NCBI GenBank assembly: GCA_012727835.1 | Contig: JAAYGE010000065.1 | Span: forward strand, 1-5,915 | Direction of reading: 5' to 3' | DNA: 5,915 nucleotides | Source of the DNA: Bacillota bacterium | GTDB taxonomy: Bacteria > Bacillota_H > UBA994 > UBA5500 | Shown: positions 4,616-5,915 of the stretch, one piece after another | Layout of the letters: each line of letters opens with the position of its first letter | Numbering within the stretch: position 1 is the first letter of the stretch | Notes under the pieces: model-generated | What the model saw: only the letters and a program-made list of their open reading frames with translations | Told to the model about the DNA's origin: nothing | Database searches by the model: none | Translations under genes and position numbers: made by a program

Positions 4616-5915
4616 GTGCAAGCACGACCATGGTATCAGGACCCGGCACTCTTTCTGGAAAGATTGCCGCTAATTTGTCTAGCTGTTATCGCCTTGGCGG
4701 GCCTGCTTTGGCCCGATCCCACACCGCTAAGTGAAGGCTTTGCCAATATTGTGCGTAGCCCCGACATCCTGATTCATGACTATATCGCCGTCGGTGGTAT
4801 CCGTGCCACCATGCTTAACGCCAGTCTAGTAGGTGCGGTTGGCTACTGCTTATTATTGTGGACAAAAACGCCTATCACCGGAGGCGCTCTGGCCGCCATA
4901 TTTATCATGACCGGTTTTGCCTTCTTCGGCAAAAATATCGTCAATATTTTTCCGATCATTATAGGGGTTTATCTCTATTCCTTAGTTCGGCGGGAGAGCT
5001 TTCAATCCTACGTTTTAGTAGCCCTGTTTGGGACCGGCCTGGCCCCCATCGGTAGTCAATTTGCCTATGATTTTGGGTATGGTTTACCTATAGGCATCCT
5101 GGTAGGCATAGCGTCTGGCTTTATAATCCCCTGTTTAGCTGTTCACCTGTTGGTGAACCAGCAGGGCTTCTTGCTGTATAATGTGGGTTTTACCGCCGGC
5201 TTTATCGGCACTCTCATTACCTCCCAAATACGGGCCTATGGCAAAACCAGCGATCCCACCCTGGTCTGGTCCCATGAGTATCATCTGCCCTTGACCATTT
5301 TTTTTGCCCTGTACTTTGTGGGCTTTATCTTGCTGGGCCTATTGCTCGATCGGAAAAGTTGGCGTCATTTACCCCCCTTAATGCAATATCCGGGGAACTT
5401 GACCACCGATTTTCCAGCTTTAGTGGGTGTAGCGCCAACACTAATTAATATGGGCTTAGTTGGTCTCATTGGTTTATCGTATATACTATTAGTCGGAGGA
5501 GTTATAACCGGACCCACCATCGGTGGTCTATTGACCATGCTTGGTTTTGCTGCCTTTGGAAAACATCCCCGCAACATTTTGCCCCCCATGTTGGGCGTTT
5601 ACATCGGCACCTTATTAAAAGTTTATAATGCGGCCGACCCGGGCCCCTTGTTGGCCGCCCTATTCGTTACTGGTATTGCGCCGGTCAGCGGCTATTATGG
5701 TCCCTTGGTTGGCCTTGTGGCCGGTTATTTGCATCTGGGTATGGTGATGCATGTGGGCTGGCTACAAGGAGGTCTTAACCTCTACAATAATGGCTTTTCC
5801 GGTGGTCTGGTGACCATCTTTGTGGTGGCTATAGCCAAGGGCTTATCGGGCCGCCAAACGGCAGGGAGGTTAAAGCATGCGAAAGAAAGGATTAAACGAA
5901 GATTTGTCTATAGAG
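4616..5915 (+). CDS. Polytopic membrane protein, DUF1576-like, 3' partial
   Basis: The frame is open from GTG 4616 to the window edge (433 residues visible), beginning under a near-perfect ribosome binding site. The protein is almost entirely hydrophobic, with about ten or more membrane segments. Motifs such as FANIVRSPDILIHDY (near residue 41), GFAFFGKNIVNIFP (100-113) and LFGTGLAPIG suggest the DUF1576 family, which to my knowledge has no assigned function. Residues 55-123 align without gaps to 265-333 with 27 of 69 identical, so it is built from two same-direction repeats, an architecture common in channels and secondary transporters. A basic tail (RLKHAKERIKRRF) at the right edge suggests the C-terminus is close. 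No promoter is evident in the 36 bases after the preceding terminator. The DUF1576 name is from memory of motifs. Confidence 0.75.
   Translation, partial: MQARPWYQDPALFLERLPLICLAVIALAGLLWPDPTPLSEGFANIVRSPDILIHDYIAVGGIRATMLNASLVGAVGYCLLLWTKTPITGGALAAIFIMTGFAFFGKNIVNIFPIIIGVYLYSLVRRESFQSYVLVALFGTGLAPIGSQFAYDFGYGLPIGILVGIASGFIIPCLAVHLLVNQQGFLLYNVGFTAGFIGTLITSQIRAYGKTSDPTLVWSHEYHLPLTIFFALYFVGFILLGLLLDRKSWRHLPPLMQYPGNLTTDFPALVGVAPTLINMGLVGLIGLSYILLVGGVITGPTIGGLLTMLGFAAFGKHPRNILPPMLGVYIGTLLKVYNAADPGPLLAALFVTGIAPVSGYYGPLVGLVAGYLHLGMVMHVGWLQGGLNLYNNGFSGGLVTIFVVAIAKGLSGRQTAGRLKHAKERIKRRFVYR
5877..5915 (+). CDS. Start of an overlapping downstream gene, 3' partial
   Basis: ATG 5877 is preceded by AGGGAGGT (5863-5870), six bases away, a strong initiation site. 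Thirteen codons are visible (MRKKGLNEDLSIE), too few to identify a product. The frame differs from that of the membrane protein, which stays open through the same 39 bases, so the two genes overlap and are probably translationally coupled in one operon. Confidence 0.6.
   Translation, partial: MRKKGLNEDLSIE

Noticed and set aside
4858..5055. 65-codon + strand frame inside the membrane protein gene
   Set aside because: It is an alternative frame within a well-supported long coding region and has an arginine- and histidine-rich, non-protein-like composition.

Overview
The window looks like ordinary chromosomal DNA from a bacterium of the phylum Bacillota, most likely in the Clostridia. The evidence is the strong purine-rich Shine-Dalgarno sites, TTG and GTG starts, tRNA genes that encode their own CCA, short intrinsic terminators, an M23 peptidase carrying a G5 domain, and a DUF1576-type membrane protein. 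Base composition is mid-range by eye. No species can be named from the sequence alone. Every supported gene is on the + strand, and there is no sign of phage, insertion sequence or CRISPR.

Layout: 2-1249 is the C-terminal part of an FAD-dependent dehydrogenase of the COG2509 type, entering from upstream. A promoter at 1254-1283 drives tRNA-Glu(TTC) and tRNA-Asp(GTC), which end at a 12-bp-stem terminator. tRNA-Thr(CGT) and tRNA-Gly(CCC) follow as separate units, each with its own extended -10 promoter and terminator. A short Na/Pi cotransporter homologue (2073-2984) comes next; its apparent long reading frame into the tRNA-Gly gene is an artefact. After it lie an extended -10 promoter, a roughly 190-base leader rich in inverted repeats, and a secreted or membrane-anchored M23/G5 cell-wall endopeptidase (to 4542) followed by a strong terminator. 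The right end holds a polytopic DUF1576-like membrane protein (4616 to beyond the edge) and the first 13 codons of an overlapping gene.

How the parts relate: the tRNA genes form a small cluster of independent units. The flanking protein genes (redox enzyme, phosphate transporter, wall hydrolase, unknown membrane protein) do not form an obvious single pathway, and terminators separate most of them. The points most worth a second look are an in-frame TAA that appears to cut the cytoplasmic N-terminus off the M23 peptidase, the structured leader ahead of it, and a clear same-direction internal duplication in the DUF1576-like protein. I see no convincing new multi-gene system; these are local oddities in an otherwise conventional region.
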